Program-made: the position numbers and the translations under genes
NCBI GenBank assembly: GCA_016795105.1
Contig: JAEUIH010000003.1
Span: 1-64,000, forward strand
Source: Planctomyces sp.
GTDB taxonomy: Bacteria > Planctomycetota > Planctomycetia > Planctomycetales > Planctomycetaceae
Length of the DNA stretch: 64,000 bases
Direction: 5' to 3'
Part shown: positions 26,251 through 35,451 of the stretch, piece by piece
How the letters are laid out: every line of letters begins with the position of its first letter
How positions within the stretch are numbered: position 1 is the first letter of the stretch
Notes under the pieces: model-generated
What the model saw: only the letters and a program-made list of their open reading frames with translations
Database searches by the model: none
Told to the model about the DNA's origin: nothing

Positions 26251-27378
26251 ATGAACAGTACTGAGCCATCTCGACGGGACCTGCTGAAATTCGTGCGAGG
26301 GATACCGAAGCCATCGGGATCACCTGAGCCGATTGTGGAAGATGAACCGCAATTGCGGGGGCGTGCGCAGCCGGTGGGAGGGAACACTGTTCGGCTGGGG
26401 ATCCGAGCGATGGCCTGTGAGTTTGCAGCGATACTCAATCCGGGATCGCCCGAGCAGATTCCGGTTGTGGGCGAGGCGCTGGAATGTGTACCTCAGATAG
26501 AGAACTGGCTCAGTATCTATCGTCCGGGAAGTGAGATTTCCGAATTGAATCGGCGAGCAGTCGACGAGCAGATTCGGGTGAATCCGTCGTTTTTCCGTCT
26601 TCTGTCCCTGTCGAAGGATCTCTCAGAGAAGACAGCAGGCGCCTTTGACCTTGCAGCAGGCGCTTTGAATCGTATCTGGAAGGGTGCCAGACATCGCCAG
26701 AGCATCCCGGAGGAGCACGAGATTGTAGATGCACTGGCGGCCAGTGGAAGCAGGCATCTGGAGTTGGACGAGTCGACGATGGGTGTTCGATTCCTGCGGC
26801 CGGGAGTTTCGCTGGACCCGGGGGCGATTGGGAAAGGGTTTGCGCTGGATGAAGCCTGTGAATGGCTGGAGCGGGATGTTGCTGGCGGGAAGCGAGTGGA
26901 ATCGTTTCTTTTACATGGAGGACATAGCAGCCTGATTGCACGTGGGACGCACAACGGGTTGCCGGGATGGCCGGTGGGAATTGGGAATCCGTTGTTTACG
27001 AACCGTCGGCTGGGAACGATTTTGCTTTGTGATCAGGCGATGGCCACCAGCGGCTCGAACATCCAGTTTTATCGATATGAAGGCCGCAGATACGGCCATA
27101 TTCTCGATCCTCGCAATGGCTGGCCGGTGGATGGAATGCTGTCCGTGACTGTTTTGGCAGCATCCGCAGCGGTCGCAGATGCCGTTTCGACCGCGTTTTT
27201 CGTGCTCGGCATCGAAAAAGCGGTCCTTTGTTGCAAGAATCTGCCTGAAGTCGGTGTTATCCTGATTCCTTTTCCGGAACAGGGACGTCGAGTCCGGCCC
27301 CACCTGATCGGCATTTCGCCTGATCAAATTTTCTGGGATTCTGAGCAGGTTGACCCTGTTCAGGTCGTGGAAATCTGA
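26251..27378 (+). CDS. apbE: FAD:protein FMN transferase (ApbE family)
   Basis: 375 residues from ATG at 26251; upstream in-frame sequence is repeat translation. The N-terminus has a twin-arginine-like PSRRDLLKFVRG. ApbE landmarks are in order: GIRAMACEFAAIL, IYRPGSEISELN, AGAFDLAAGALN, LDPGAIGKGFALDEACEWL, LLHGGHSSLIARG, ATSGSNIQFY, YGHILDPRNGWPV, and ASAAVADAVSTAFFVLG with the metal-binding Asp. The enzyme flavinylates extracytoplasmic Thr/Ser residues of redox proteins such as Nqr/Rnf subunits; no target is in the window. A DoxX-like gene follows closely. Confidence 0.9.
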   Translation: MNSTEPSRRDLLKFVRGIPKPSGSPEPIVEDEPQLRGRAQPVGGNTVRLGIRAMACEFAAILNPGSPEQIPVVGEALECVPQIENWLSIYRPGSEISELNRRAVDEQIRVNPSFFRLLSLSKDLSEKTAGAFDLAAGALNRIWKGARHRQSIPEEHEIVDALAASGSRHLELDESTMGVRFLRPGVSLDPGAIGKGFALDEACEWLERDVAGGKRVESFLLHGGHSSLIARGTHNGLPGWPVGIGNPLFTNRRLGTILLCDQAMATSGSNIQFYRYEGRRYGHILDPRNGWPVDGMLSVTVLAASAAVADAVSTAFFVLGIEKAVLCCKNLPEVGVILIPFPEQGRRVRPHLIGISPDQIFWDSEQVDPVQVVEI

Positions 27379-27421
27379 ACTCAACCAACGGCATGGGTTA
27401 TCCGTGCGGGAGCTTGAAGTC

Positions 27422-28597
27422 GTGTCTGAAATTCGTCGTTATTCAACCGCAGCCGTCGTTTTCCTTGTGATACTGCGGCTCGGGATTGGCTGGCAGCTGG
27501 TTTACGAAGGCCTGTGGAAGATTGATACTCAGCGGACACCCACCCCGTGGACGTCCGAGGGTTATCTGAAGAATTCGCAGGGGCCGATGCGTTCATTTTT
27601 TCGTTCGCTCACCGGGGATCCGGATGACCTGAACTGGCTGAATGAGGATGCAGTTGTAGCTCGGATGGATGACTGGAAAACGCGGTTTGTTGCTCATTTC
27701 GGACTCAACGAACGTCAGATTCGAAATCTGGACAACATCATCAATGGTCCCGAACGATTTGCAGTCAAGCTTGCTGCGCTTCCTCCGGAAGTGGACTTTG
27801 ATGCGTTGAAGCTGAAAGACACGATTTGGTATGACGCGAAGACCGGAGACTTGATTGTCAGTGGCGACAAGCATCTGACACCGACGGAGAAGCAAACGAT
27901 TGAAGCCGCGATTGCCGGCAAAGAGGGTCCTGAGTATGCGGCATTCCAGACAGCATTGGATGCTGTTTTTAAGCGTTCAATTTCATTGTCTGCGAAGGAG
28001 CGAGTTCGAGCCCATTTGATGGGGAATCCGGAGAATGCCGGAACGATTGACGGGCGAATCAGTGAGCTCGATTTATATCGGCAGATGGTTGATCGTTATG
28101 AGCAGAAGCTGACCAAAGCGGATGTGGCATTCGAATTCGACCATCTCACAAAAGTCTGGTCTGATACTCGATCCAAGGCGACCGAAGTTGCAGGCCCGGT
28201 CAAAGCGATTGAAGCGGAAGTGCGTGCTGAAGCTCAGCAATTGTTAACGGTTGAGCAGCTTCAGCGGGGGCCAATGCCGGAACCCTGGACAGCTCTGCGA
28301 GTTGTAGACTACCTGACAATTGCCGGGTTGACGGTTTTGGGCGCATTGCTGATGCTGGGACTGATGACTCGGTTTGCCGCATTTTCAGCAGCATTCATGG
28401 TGTTTGGGTTTTATATGGCAATGCCACCGTGGCCCGGCGTGCCAGAAGCCGCTGGCACGGAGCATAGTTTCATCATCAACAAAAATATGATTGAAGTTCT
28501 GGCGTTGCTGGCTTTGGCCTGCATGCCGAGCGGCCAGTGGTTTGGACTGGACGCCATTGCAGGTCGAATCTTCCGTCGCAAGTCGCGATCAGCTTAG
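27422..28597 (+). CDS. DoxX-like membrane protein with large extracytoplasmic insert
   Basis: 391 residues from GTG at 27422 (GGGAG about ten bases upstream). First membrane helix at about 12-30 ([24 protein letters not shown], the DoxX-type start). About 270 soluble residues with several helices follow. Three more helices come near the end ([55 protein letters not shown]). DoxX proteins are small four-helix membrane proteins; here the first and second helices are pushed apart by the insert. Role unknown, perhaps redox-linked given ApbE upstream and a Gfo/Idh oxidoreductase downstream. Confidence 0.75.
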   Translation: MSEIRRYSTAAVVFLVILRLGIGWQLVYEGLWKIDTQRTPTPWTSEGYLKNSQGPMRSFFRSLTGDPDDLNWLNEDAVVARMDDWKTRFVAHFGLNERQIRNLDNIINGPERFAVKLAALPPEVDFDALKLKDTIWYDAKTGDLIVSGDKHLTPTEKQTIEAAIAGKEGPEYAAFQTALDAVFKRSISLSAKERVRAHLMGNPENAGTIDGRISELDLYRQMVDRYEQKLTKADVAFEFDHLTKVWSDTRSKATEVAGPVKAIEAEVRAEAQQLLTVEQLQRGPMPEPWTALRVVDYLTIAGLTVLGALLMLGLMTRFAAFSAAFMVFGFYMAMPPWPGVPEAAGTEHSFIINKNMIEVLALLALACMPSGQWFGLDAIAGRIFRRKSRSA

Positions 28598-28613
28598 AAA
28601 CAGGAATACTCCA

Positions 28614-30161
28614 ATGTTGCTTACTCCGGAACAGGAACAGATCGGCAAGGATAATTTCCATGAAGCCGTCGGGATTACTCGACGTGACTTCGTGAAAACC
28701 GCAGCTGCTGCAGGTACAGGACTTGGTGCACTCTACTTTGGCTATGAAAAGCTTCAGGGTGAACCGGTTCGTACGGCATTCATCGGATGTGGTGATGAAG
28801 CCAACGTGTTGATCACTGAACATCCATCAGACTACATGAAGATTGTTGCGATCGCGGATCCTCGACCCGCAAATCTCGATCGCACATTCAAAGGCAGTCA
28901 TCCGGAAGTCCGAATCGGGCTCAACAAGAAGCTCGGTATCGCGACTGCGTCGCAGATCAAGACGTATCCGGACCATCTGGAACTTTTGAAGGCAAAGGAT
29001 GAACTGGGGCTGGAGGCGGTCGTGATCGCCGTTCCACTCAGCCAGCATGCTCCGATTGCGATGGCTTGCCTGGAAGCCGGACTGCATGTTCTGACCGAGA
29101 AGTTGATGGCCCACAATATTACTCAATGTAAGGAGATGATCCGCAAAGCAGAGCAGAAGGGGCTGTTTCTTGCGGTTGGACATCAGCGACACTACAGCGT
29201 GCTTTACGAAAACGCGAATGAGCTGATTAAGCTGGGCCTGCTTGGAGACCTGAAGTTTCTGCGTGCTCAGTGGCACCGTAACAACAGTTTTCCTGGCCGC
29301 GACAGCTGGCGCAACTGGGATCGAACAGCAGAAGCTCGCCAGGACAAAGAACATTTGCTGGGGCTCGAAAAATCAGGGCGGCTGAAGGAGCTTGGCTACG
29401 ACAGTGCTCAGCAGCTTGTCGACTGGCGCCTGTACAACAAAACGGGCGGCGGGCTGATGGCCGAACTGGGCAGCCATCAGATGGATGCATGCAGTATCTT
29501 TCTGGGCAAGAAGCATCCGCTGGCTGTTCAGGGATTTGGCGGAAAGAACTTTTACGGGGTCAAGGGTGTCGGTCCGGAAGAGAACTGGAACGATGACCGC
29601 GACATTGATGACCACATCTATGTGACACTGGAGTTTCCTGGCCGACACTATGAGACGGACCAGAACGATCTTTCCATCGTGACGTATTCTTCAATCAACA
29701 CCAATCGCTGGGAACCATACGGAGAAACCGTGTTTGGCAGCCGAGGCACTCTGGTGATGAAGACAGAATCAGATGCATTGCTGTATAAGGAAGCATCTGC
29801 GACGAGTGGCGGAGGTGTTGAGCAGCGTCTGTGGGTCATCAATAGTGCGGGCGAAGGTGGCGGTCCGGTTCTGGACAGCTACAACACGACGGCACCATCA
29901 GCTGGAGCAGGAGCTGCGAAGGCGGGCATGGGAGAGAAGATCAGCCGCGGGTACCGCGAAGAGATGGAACACTTCTGTTATTGCATTCGCACAGGAAAGA
30001 ACGAACTTCGCTGTCCGGGTAAGGTCGCGATGGCCGATGCGATTATGGCATTGACGGCCAACATGGCGATGAAGCTGAAGAAGCGAATTGTCTTTAAAGA
30101 AGAGTGGTTTGATCCTGCAAGCGATGCTGTGCCTGAGACTGATGAACAGGTGCTGACCTGA
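28614..30161 (+). CDS. Gfo/Idh/MocA family oxidoreductase, Tat-exported
   Basis: 515 residues from ATG at 28614 (AGGA nine bases upstream). Twin-arginine leader [17 protein letters not shown]. The Rossmann fold follows ([30 protein letters not shown]). The EKxxA-type motif of the family appears as [11 protein letters not shown], with the catalytic-type [11 protein letters not shown] after it. The C-terminal alpha/beta domain contains [14 protein letters not shown] and [10 protein letters not shown]. It would oxidise or reduce a sugar-like substrate with NAD(P) outside the cytoplasm. It follows the DoxX gene by 16 bp. Planctomycetes hold many paralogues, so the substrate cannot be named. Confidence 0.85.
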   Translation: MLLTPEQEQIGKDNFHEAVGITRRDFVKTAAAAGTGLGALYFGYEKLQGEPVRTAFIGCGDEANVLITEHPSDYMKIVAIADPRPANLDRTFKGSHPEVRIGLNKKLGIATASQIKTYPDHLELLKAKDELGLEAVVIAVPLSQHAPIAMACLEAGLHVLTEKLMAHNITQCKEMIRKAEQKGLFLAVGHQRHYSVLYENANELIKLGLLGDLKFLRAQWHRNNSFPGRDSWRNWDRTAEARQDKEHLLGLEKSGRLKELGYDSAQQLVDWRLYNKTGGGLMAELGSHQMDACSIFLGKKHPLAVQGFGGKNFYGVKGVGPEENWNDDRDIDDHIYVTLEFPGRHYETDQNDLSIVTYSSINTNRWEPYGETVFGSRGTLVMKTESDALLYKEASATSGGGVEQRLWVINSAGEGGGPVLDSYNTTAPSAGAGAAKAGMGEKISRGYREEMEHFCYCIRTGKNELRCPGKVAMADAIMALTANMAMKLKKRIVFKEEWFDPASDAVPETDEQVLT

Positions 30162-30214
30162 GTTGTTTTTCACTGTTGGCAAAGAGTCATCTCTGGCTGT
30201 AGGGAAGAAGTATC

Positions 30215-30322
30215 ATGGGGCGATGGCCGGATAACAGCCGCTCGACGCTCATTACGTTCGGACTGATCTTTCTGCTGTTTCCGCTGCTGGCATGGCTGTG
30301 CGTCATGTTCATGCGGTCATAG
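30215..30322 (+). CDS. Small single-span membrane peptide (35 residues)
   Basis: ATG at 30215 with AGGGAAGAAG just upstream, stop TAG at 30320. The peptide has a basic N-terminus (MGRWPDNSRSTL) and one hydrophobic helix (FGLIFLLFPLLAWLCVMF), ending MRS. The layout is typical of bacterial small membrane proteins. It lies between the oxidoreductase gene and the MFS gene, 26 bp before the latter. Conservation was not tested. Confidence 0.55.
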   Translation: MGRWPDNSRSTLITFGLIFLLFPLLAWLCVMFMRS

Positions 30323-30348
30323 TTGAGTGAGCATCGAAAAGGCTGATT

Positions 30349-31788
30349 GTGTCCTCTGCAAATAAGTCGACCCTGTTTATTGTCTTTCTGACAGTATTTA
30401 TTGACCTGCTTGGATTCGGCATCGTACTACCGCTGTTGCCCCGTTACGGCACGTACTTCAGCGCTTCGGAATCGATGCTGGGTCTCCTGATGGCATCGTT
30501 CTCGGCGATGCAGTTTGTATTTGCTCCAATTTGGGGAGGAGTCTCTGACCGAATCGGACGACGGCCCATATTGTTGCTGGGGTTATTCGGTTCAACAGTG
30601 TCCTATGCGATGTTTGGAGTCGCTTCGTCACTTGGACGTGATGGGATTCTGATTGGGCTGAGTCCACTGGCATGGCTGTTCATCACTCGGATTGCGGCTG
30701 GAATCTCCGGAGCAACAATTTCCACCGCCCAGGCCGTGATTGCGGATTCGACCGGCGTGGAGAATCGAGGGCGGGGAATGGCCCTGATTGGAGCTGCGTT
30801 TGGAATGGGATTTACGTTTGGTCCCATGATTGGTGCAGCATGTACATGGTCTGATATGGCATCCGTGGGATTGTCAAACAAGCAGTATCGGGAAGTCCTG
30901 TCCTGGGAAGCTCGGTCCGAACTGATTGATCTTCCGACGTTTGTTCGAGAGATGCGTGACAAAGACATCTTCCGTGGAGCTGACGAGCGAGCGGCAGCGA
31001 TCTTACTGGAGAAGCCTGTACCAAGACAGCAACTGCGATCGGTCCTGATGCAGCCTCCATCAGCGCTGCCGGGGTATGTTGCCAGCGCCATGTCGGCAAT
31101 CGCCTTTTGTCTGGCGCTCGTGCGTCTGAAGGAAACTCGACCACAGGAAGGCCCGATCGCATCCGCCCATGGCAAACGATCTCTTCTGAATCTGACTTCG
31201 GTACTCCGAGGCAGTTCTTCAGGACCGCTGCTGATGATCCTTGTTTCGGTGTTTGTGACGACCTTTGGATTTGCGCAATTTGAAAGCACGCTTTCATTGC
31301 TGACTCGCGAATTTGGTTACGGTTCGCGTTCGAACTTCCTGTTGTTTGCGTACGTTGGTTTTGTGCTTTCACTTGGGCAGGGCATGCTGGTTCGCAGATT
31401 CCTGCCTCGGATCGGCGAATATCGAATGGCGCTGGCCGGAGTCGTAATGATGGCCGCTGGATTTTGTCTGACCGGACTTACCGGACTGAAGGTTCTTCCT
31501 CCTGGAAGTCTATGGGCAATCCTGCCCGTGATTGTCATTGGCTTTTCTGCAGTGACTCCGTCGCTGCAGTCCCTGCTTTCACAGGCCGCCACCAGGGATG
31601 AGCAGGGGTCGATTTTGGGTGCCGGACAGAGTTTGTCTTCACTGGCTCGAATCCTTGGCCCGTTCCTTGGCGTGCAGTTGTTAGCGATTTCGACGGCCAC
31701 TCCCTACTTTTTGGGTGCCGGTTTGATCGTGTTGTCGGGGCTGCTGATACGCATGATTCCGCGAACTCCAGCAAAGAACGCTGCCTGA
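30349..31788 (+). CDS. MFS transporter (TetA/multidrug-like)
   Basis: 479 residues from GTG. Twelve hydrophobic helices are discernible. Motif A in the loop between helices 2 and 3 is clear (GGVSDRIGRRPILLLG). A cytoplasmic insert of about 80 polar residues lies between helices 6 and 7 (about 180-240). FIDLLGFGIVLPLLPRY at the start and GIGF-like sequences point to the drug:H+ antiporter branch. The substrate is unknown. The gene follows a predicted small membrane peptide by 26 bp. Confidence 0.85.
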   Translation: MSSANKSTLFIVFLTVFIDLLGFGIVLPLLPRYGTYFSASESMLGLLMASFSAMQFVFAPIWGGVSDRIGRRPILLLGLFGSTVSYAMFGVASSLGRDGILIGLSPLAWLFITRIAAGISGATISTAQAVIADSTGVENRGRGMALIGAAFGMGFTFGPMIGAACTWSDMASVGLSNKQYREVLSWEARSELIDLPTFVREMRDKDIFRGADERAAAILLEKPVPRQQLRSVLMQPPSALPGYVASAMSAIAFCLALVRLKETRPQEGPIASAHGKRSLLNLTSVLRGSSSGPLLMILVSVFVTTFGFAQFESTLSLLTREFGYGSRSNFLLFAYVGFVLSLGQGMLVRRFLPRIGEYRMALAGVVMMAAGFCLTGLTGLKVLPPGSLWAILPVIVIGFSAVTPSLQSLLSQAATRDEQGSILGAGQSLSSLARILGPFLGVQLLAISTATPYFLGAGLIVLSGLLIRMIPRTPAKNAA

Positions 31789-32014
31789 GCCGCATGGACT
31801 TTTCGCGAGCACCGAGCCTACCGGAATACCCCTCGTGGCGGGAAGGTATGGTGCGAGCAATCCGAATCATCGGAATTTGCGGTATGGGGGAAAATCCGGA
31901 AAGCCGAGGATTATCCAAACCTGTCAGCGTCATCCCCCCAGGGGCGAACCGATCGAAAGGACGTGCCGCAGGGTTGGCGACGGTCATAGATTGGCCGCGT
32001 GCAGCCGACGGGCA

Positions 32015-32042
32015 TTGATGGCAGAAGGGTGTCTGCCATCAA
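32015..32042 (+). promoter_or_regulatory. Hairpin in the leader of the porin gene
   Basis: Perfect 11-bp inverted repeat TTGATGGCAGA / TCTGCCATCAA with the hexaloop AGGGTG, ending just before the CGGAGG ribosome-binding site of the porin gene. No T-run follows, so it is not a typical terminator; an RNA control element is possible. The remaining sequence from 31789 shows no convincing gene. Confidence 0.5.
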
Positions 32043-32057
32043 CACGGAGGCTGCTCT

Positions 32058-33419
32058 ATGAGTCGAGGGCGACGGATGGTATCGGCACATTCCTGGCGAC
32101 AGGCTGGAATAGTCACACTGCTGCTCCTGATGGCAGCTGAAAATTCTGCACAAGCTCAGCGGACTCTCCCGATACCCGCATGTCCTGGCCGAGGAATCAT
32201 GGCACCGGGTGGTGAAGCTGCGCCGTTTGTAACGCGCCGGTACGGCTGTTCGCTGGCCAGCCCGGACGTCTTGGCTTCAGGTGAGGATGCGCCCGGTTCG
32301 CTGTTCCTTCTGCCCGACAACTTCCATGAGTATCGCGGCATAACGGGCGAATACATTTACACCGGAGAAGTCTTCACGAATACTCGCGGCGGGCTCAATA
32401 CCAAAGGTGCCACACGATATCGCGGCAACCTGGATATCGTGTTGAATGTCGATACGGCTGCGATGGATATGTGGGATGGCGGACGTTTCTTTATCTATGG
32501 CAACACGTTCCATGGCAAGACCCTGACACCGGAAGACGTTGGTGACTTCCAGCTCTACAGCAACATTGACGGGACTCCTCGGCCTGACGCAGCGTTTCAA
32601 ATCACAGAGTACTGGTATGAACACTCATTTGCTGACGGCAACATTCTGTTGAAAGTTGGCAAGCAGGACGCAAACGCAGACTTTGCATATGTGGATCTGG
32701 GTGGTGACTTCATCAATTCATCATTCGGACTGATTCCGACGGTTGTGCTTCCCACCTGGCCGAATCCCGGAATGGGTGCGGCCGTGTTTGTGGACTTGAC
32801 GGATTTGATTCATGTGAAGACCGGAGTGTACGACGGAGCCCCGTCTCTCGGTGAACAAACCGGAGGGCGATCGGGATTTGAGACTCTGGGTGACTTCGGA
32901 GCGATGACACTCCACGAGTGGTCACTGACACCACAGTTCGGCACCGATGGCGAATTGCCGGGAACGTATCGAATTGGCGTATGGCATCATTCGAAGGAGT
33001 TCGAGAACCTCGATCTGGGAACAGGCGAGATGGAATCTCAGAACTACGGATTCTACATGAGTGCCGACCAGTTGTTGTGGCGTGAGACCGGTAGTGAAGA
33101 CGATCCTCAGGGACTTGGAACCTTCATTCAGTATGGCTGGTCGCCTCGTGATCGAAACGAGATGTTTCAATATTTCGGAACAGGCTTAACGTATCGTGGT
33201 CCGATTGCGACACGTGACGCAGACGTCATGGGAATTGGACTTGCTTCTGCAAAGTTCCGGGACTCTTCGCTTTCGTCCGAGCAGGCAGTGGAGCTGTTCT
33301 ATAAGGCACAGATCAATGACTGGGCCATCGTGCAGCCGGACATGCAGTATATTGCAAGTCCGAGTGGCACCGGGCGGGACGCACTTGTGGTGGGGCTGCG
33401 GACGGAACTGGCGTTCTGA
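32058..33419 (+). CDS. OprB-family carbohydrate-selective porin
   Basis: 453 residues. A signal peptide (QAGIVTLLLLMAAENSAQA) is followed by a mature part full of alternating aromatic beta-strand patterns (RYRGNLDIVLNVDTAAMDMW, GRFFIYGNTFHG, NILLKVGKQDAN, YGFYMSADQLLW, GTFIQYGWSPRD), ending in the outer-membrane signature LRTELAF. The DADFAYVDLGGDFINSSFG region is typical of OprB. It would let sugars cross the outer membrane. CGGAGG lies nine bases before the ATG, and a hairpin precedes it. Confidence 0.88.
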   Translation: MSRGRRMVSAHSWRQAGIVTLLLLMAAENSAQAQRTLPIPACPGRGIMAPGGEAAPFVTRRYGCSLASPDVLASGEDAPGSLFLLPDNFHEYRGITGEYIYTGEVFTNTRGGLNTKGATRYRGNLDIVLNVDTAAMDMWDGGRFFIYGNTFHGKTLTPEDVGDFQLYSNIDGTPRPDAAFQITEYWYEHSFADGNILLKVGKQDANADFAYVDLGGDFINSSFGLIPTVVLPTWPNPGMGAAVFVDLTDLIHVKTGVYDGAPSLGEQTGGRSGFETLGDFGAMTLHEWSLTPQFGTDGELPGTYRIGVWHHSKEFENLDLGTGEMESQNYGFYMSADQLLWRETGSEDDPQGLGTFIQYGWSPRDRNEMFQYFGTGLTYRGPIATRDADVMGIGLASAKFRDSSLSSEQAVELFYKAQINDWAIVQPDMQYIASPSGTGRDALVVGLRTELAF

Positions 33420-33518
33420 AAAATCGGGAATCTGTGCGGCTTTGGCGCGAAAACCGACGCTCTTCAGGAGACAATCACCCCTGTTTGTTGATCTGAATTG
33501 CTTTGAGGGGATGTGGGC

Positions 33519-33923
33519 ATGAAATTCGTGCGTCTGGCTGGCTCCACGCTGTTGGCGCTTTTGACCTCCGGCATACTCGCGATGGTCGTTCAGGCGATCA
33601 GCAACATTCTCTATCCGCTTCCGGAGGGGATTGACACATCGGACCTCGATGCGCTGAAGAAGCACATCAGTACGCTGCCTGCAGGGGCATTTGGACTGGT
33701 ACTTCTGTCTTATGTCGCGGGAACCACAGCTGGCAGCTGGGTGGGAGTGCGATCAAGTGCAGCAAGGAGTGCGATCCCGGCGTGGATTCTGGTCGGTCTG
33801 AATCTGCTTGCCGGAATTGCCAATATGGTGATGATCCCTCATCCACCGTTATTTATGGCGGCCTGCTTGGCTGTATTTCCGATCTGCGGTTACCTTGGAA
33901 TTCGTCTGGGTCGTCGATCCTGA
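33519..33923 (+). CDS. Small four-helix membrane protein, function unknown
   Basis: 134 residues from ATG at 33519 (GAGGGG nine bases upstream). Four hydrophobic segments: about 5-27, 55-75, 85-105 and 110-128. The loop after helix 1 is acidic and Lys-containing (TSDLDALKKHISTLP). No family recognised. It stands alone between the porin and aminotransferase genes. The 187 bp after it hold no visible feature. Confidence 0.65.
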   Translation: MKFVRLAGSTLLALLTSGILAMVVQAISNILYPLPEGIDTSDLDALKKHISTLPAGAFGLVLLSYVAGTTAGSWVGVRSSAARSAIPAWILVGLNLLAGIANMVMIPHPPLFMAACLAVFPICGYLGIRLGRRS

Positions 33924-34110
33924 CAGTGTGGTTCCGTCGAAGCGGACAGGGTGGCGGAGATCGACGGGTCTCAAGGCGGAGAACCGAAATTGAATTCCGG
34001 TGTCTTAATCGCCAGTCATCTCGCGGATCAGGGCGGATTTCGTTATTCTGAGCTGATTCAAAGCCGTCAGATGAGTTCAGTGTGAAATACAGGTCTAAAG
34101 CGTTCGGAGA

Positions 34111-35328
34111 ATGATTGGAATGACGCAGGTTGAAATGACTCGAAGCCAGGCCACCATTGACTTGTTTGACCAGTACGTGGTGCCCAACTACCGTCGTTAT
34201 CCAATCGCACTTGTCCGGGGCGAAGGTTCACATGTCTGGGACGCTGACGGCAAAAAATACCTGGACCTGTTTCCGGGCTGGGGCTGCAACATCCTCGGAT
34301 ATTCACCTCCGGCTGTTGTTAAAGCGATTCAGGAGCAGGCAGCTCGACTCATTCATGTTCCGAATACCTGGTACATCGAGCAGCAGGGACGATTTGCTGA
34401 ATTTCTCTGCAGTCGGAGTTTTGGCAAGGCATTTTTCTGTAACAGTGGTGCAGAAGCGAATGAGGCAGCAATCAAGCTGGCAAGACTCCATGGTTCAGCA
34501 GCGGGCAAATATCGGATCATAACGTTTGAACACGGTTTTCATGGTCGAACGTTTGGAGCACTGACTGCAACAGCTCAGCCAAAATACCATGAAGGGCTGG
34601 GGCCGATGATGGCTGGGTTTCGGTATGCGAAGCTGAATGATCTTGAGGGTGTTCGAAGTCTTGTTGATAACGAAACCTGTGCGATCATGCTGGAGCCGGT
34701 TCAGGGTGAAGGTGGAGTACGAATTCCGGACCCGGTGTTTCTGCAGGCGTTAAGAGACCTGTGTGATGAGCGAGGGATGCTGCTGATTTTTGATGAAGTG
34801 CAGACAGGGATGGGGCGAACCGGCACCTGGTTTGGATATCAGCAAACCGGAGTGATGCCGGACGTGATGACGATGGCGAAAGGGTTGGCCGGAGGCGTTG
34901 CCTGCGGAGCCATGATTTGCCGAAGTGAAATTGCGGGAGATCTGAAACCGGGGATGCACGCGAGTACCTTTGGAGGGAATTCCCTGGCGATGGCAGCTGG
35001 CCTTGCCACAGGGGAGACAATCGAGCGTGAGGGATTGCTGGAGCACGTTCAGGATCTCGCCGCCGAGGTTTTGGTTTACCTGAAATCGCTTCAACAGTCG
35101 CTTTCAATTATTCAGGAAGTGCGAGTTTGTGGAATGATGATCGGGATCGAACTTTCGATTCCGGCGACTCCGGCAGTTGGGAAATGCATGGACCGGGGAG
35201 TCCTGATCAACGCAACCCAGTCGACGGTGGTGCGATTGCTGCCTGCTTTAAACATTTCGAAAGCCGATCTTTTCGAGGGTTTGGAGGTTATTGCTGGCGT
35301 CCTTCGAGAGATGGCAAACGAGACCTGA
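34111..35328 (+). CDS. argD: Class III aminotransferase (acetylornithine aminotransferase-like)
   Basis: 405 residues; ATG at 34120 fits a GGAG better and may be the true start. The PLP-binding fold is complete: [64 protein letters not shown] and [14 protein letters not shown] with the Schiff-base Lys. The [14 protein letters not shown] and IHVPNTWY motifs are those of ArgD, which makes N-acetylornithine in arginine synthesis. Other argenine genes are not nearby, so a related omega-aminotransferase is possible. Confidence 0.8.
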   Translation: MIGMTQVEMTRSQATIDLFDQYVVPNYRRYPIALVRGEGSHVWDADGKKYLDLFPGWGCNILGYSPPAVVKAIQEQAARLIHVPNTWYIEQQGRFAEFLCSRSFGKAFFCNSGAEANEAAIKLARLHGSAAGKYRIITFEHGFHGRTFGALTATAQPKYHEGLGPMMAGFRYAKLNDLEGVRSLVDNETCAIMLEPVQGEGGVRIPDPVFLQALRDLCDERGMLLIFDEVQTGMGRTGTWFGYQQTGVMPDVMTMAKGLAGGVACGAMICRSEIAGDLKPGMHASTFGGNSLAMAAGLATGETIEREGLLEHVQDLAAEVLVYLKSLQQSLSIIQEVRVCGMMIGIELSIPATPAVGKCMDRGVLINATQSTVVRLLPALNISKADLFEGLEVIAGVLREMANET

Positions 35329-35451
35329 CCGGAATGAATTGTTAACTTCGGGCAGTAACAGCAATTCGACGACTGAGACCTGTTTCGGGGACTGTTAGAA
35401 TGCAGCGACCTTGAGTCCGTCTGTGTTTGCAGCACCCTGAGGGTTTTTGTT

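Noticed and set aside
31794-32018. Short plus-strand frame after the MFS gene
   Set aside because: No ribosome-binding site, no recognisable features and overlaps the porin leader hairpin.
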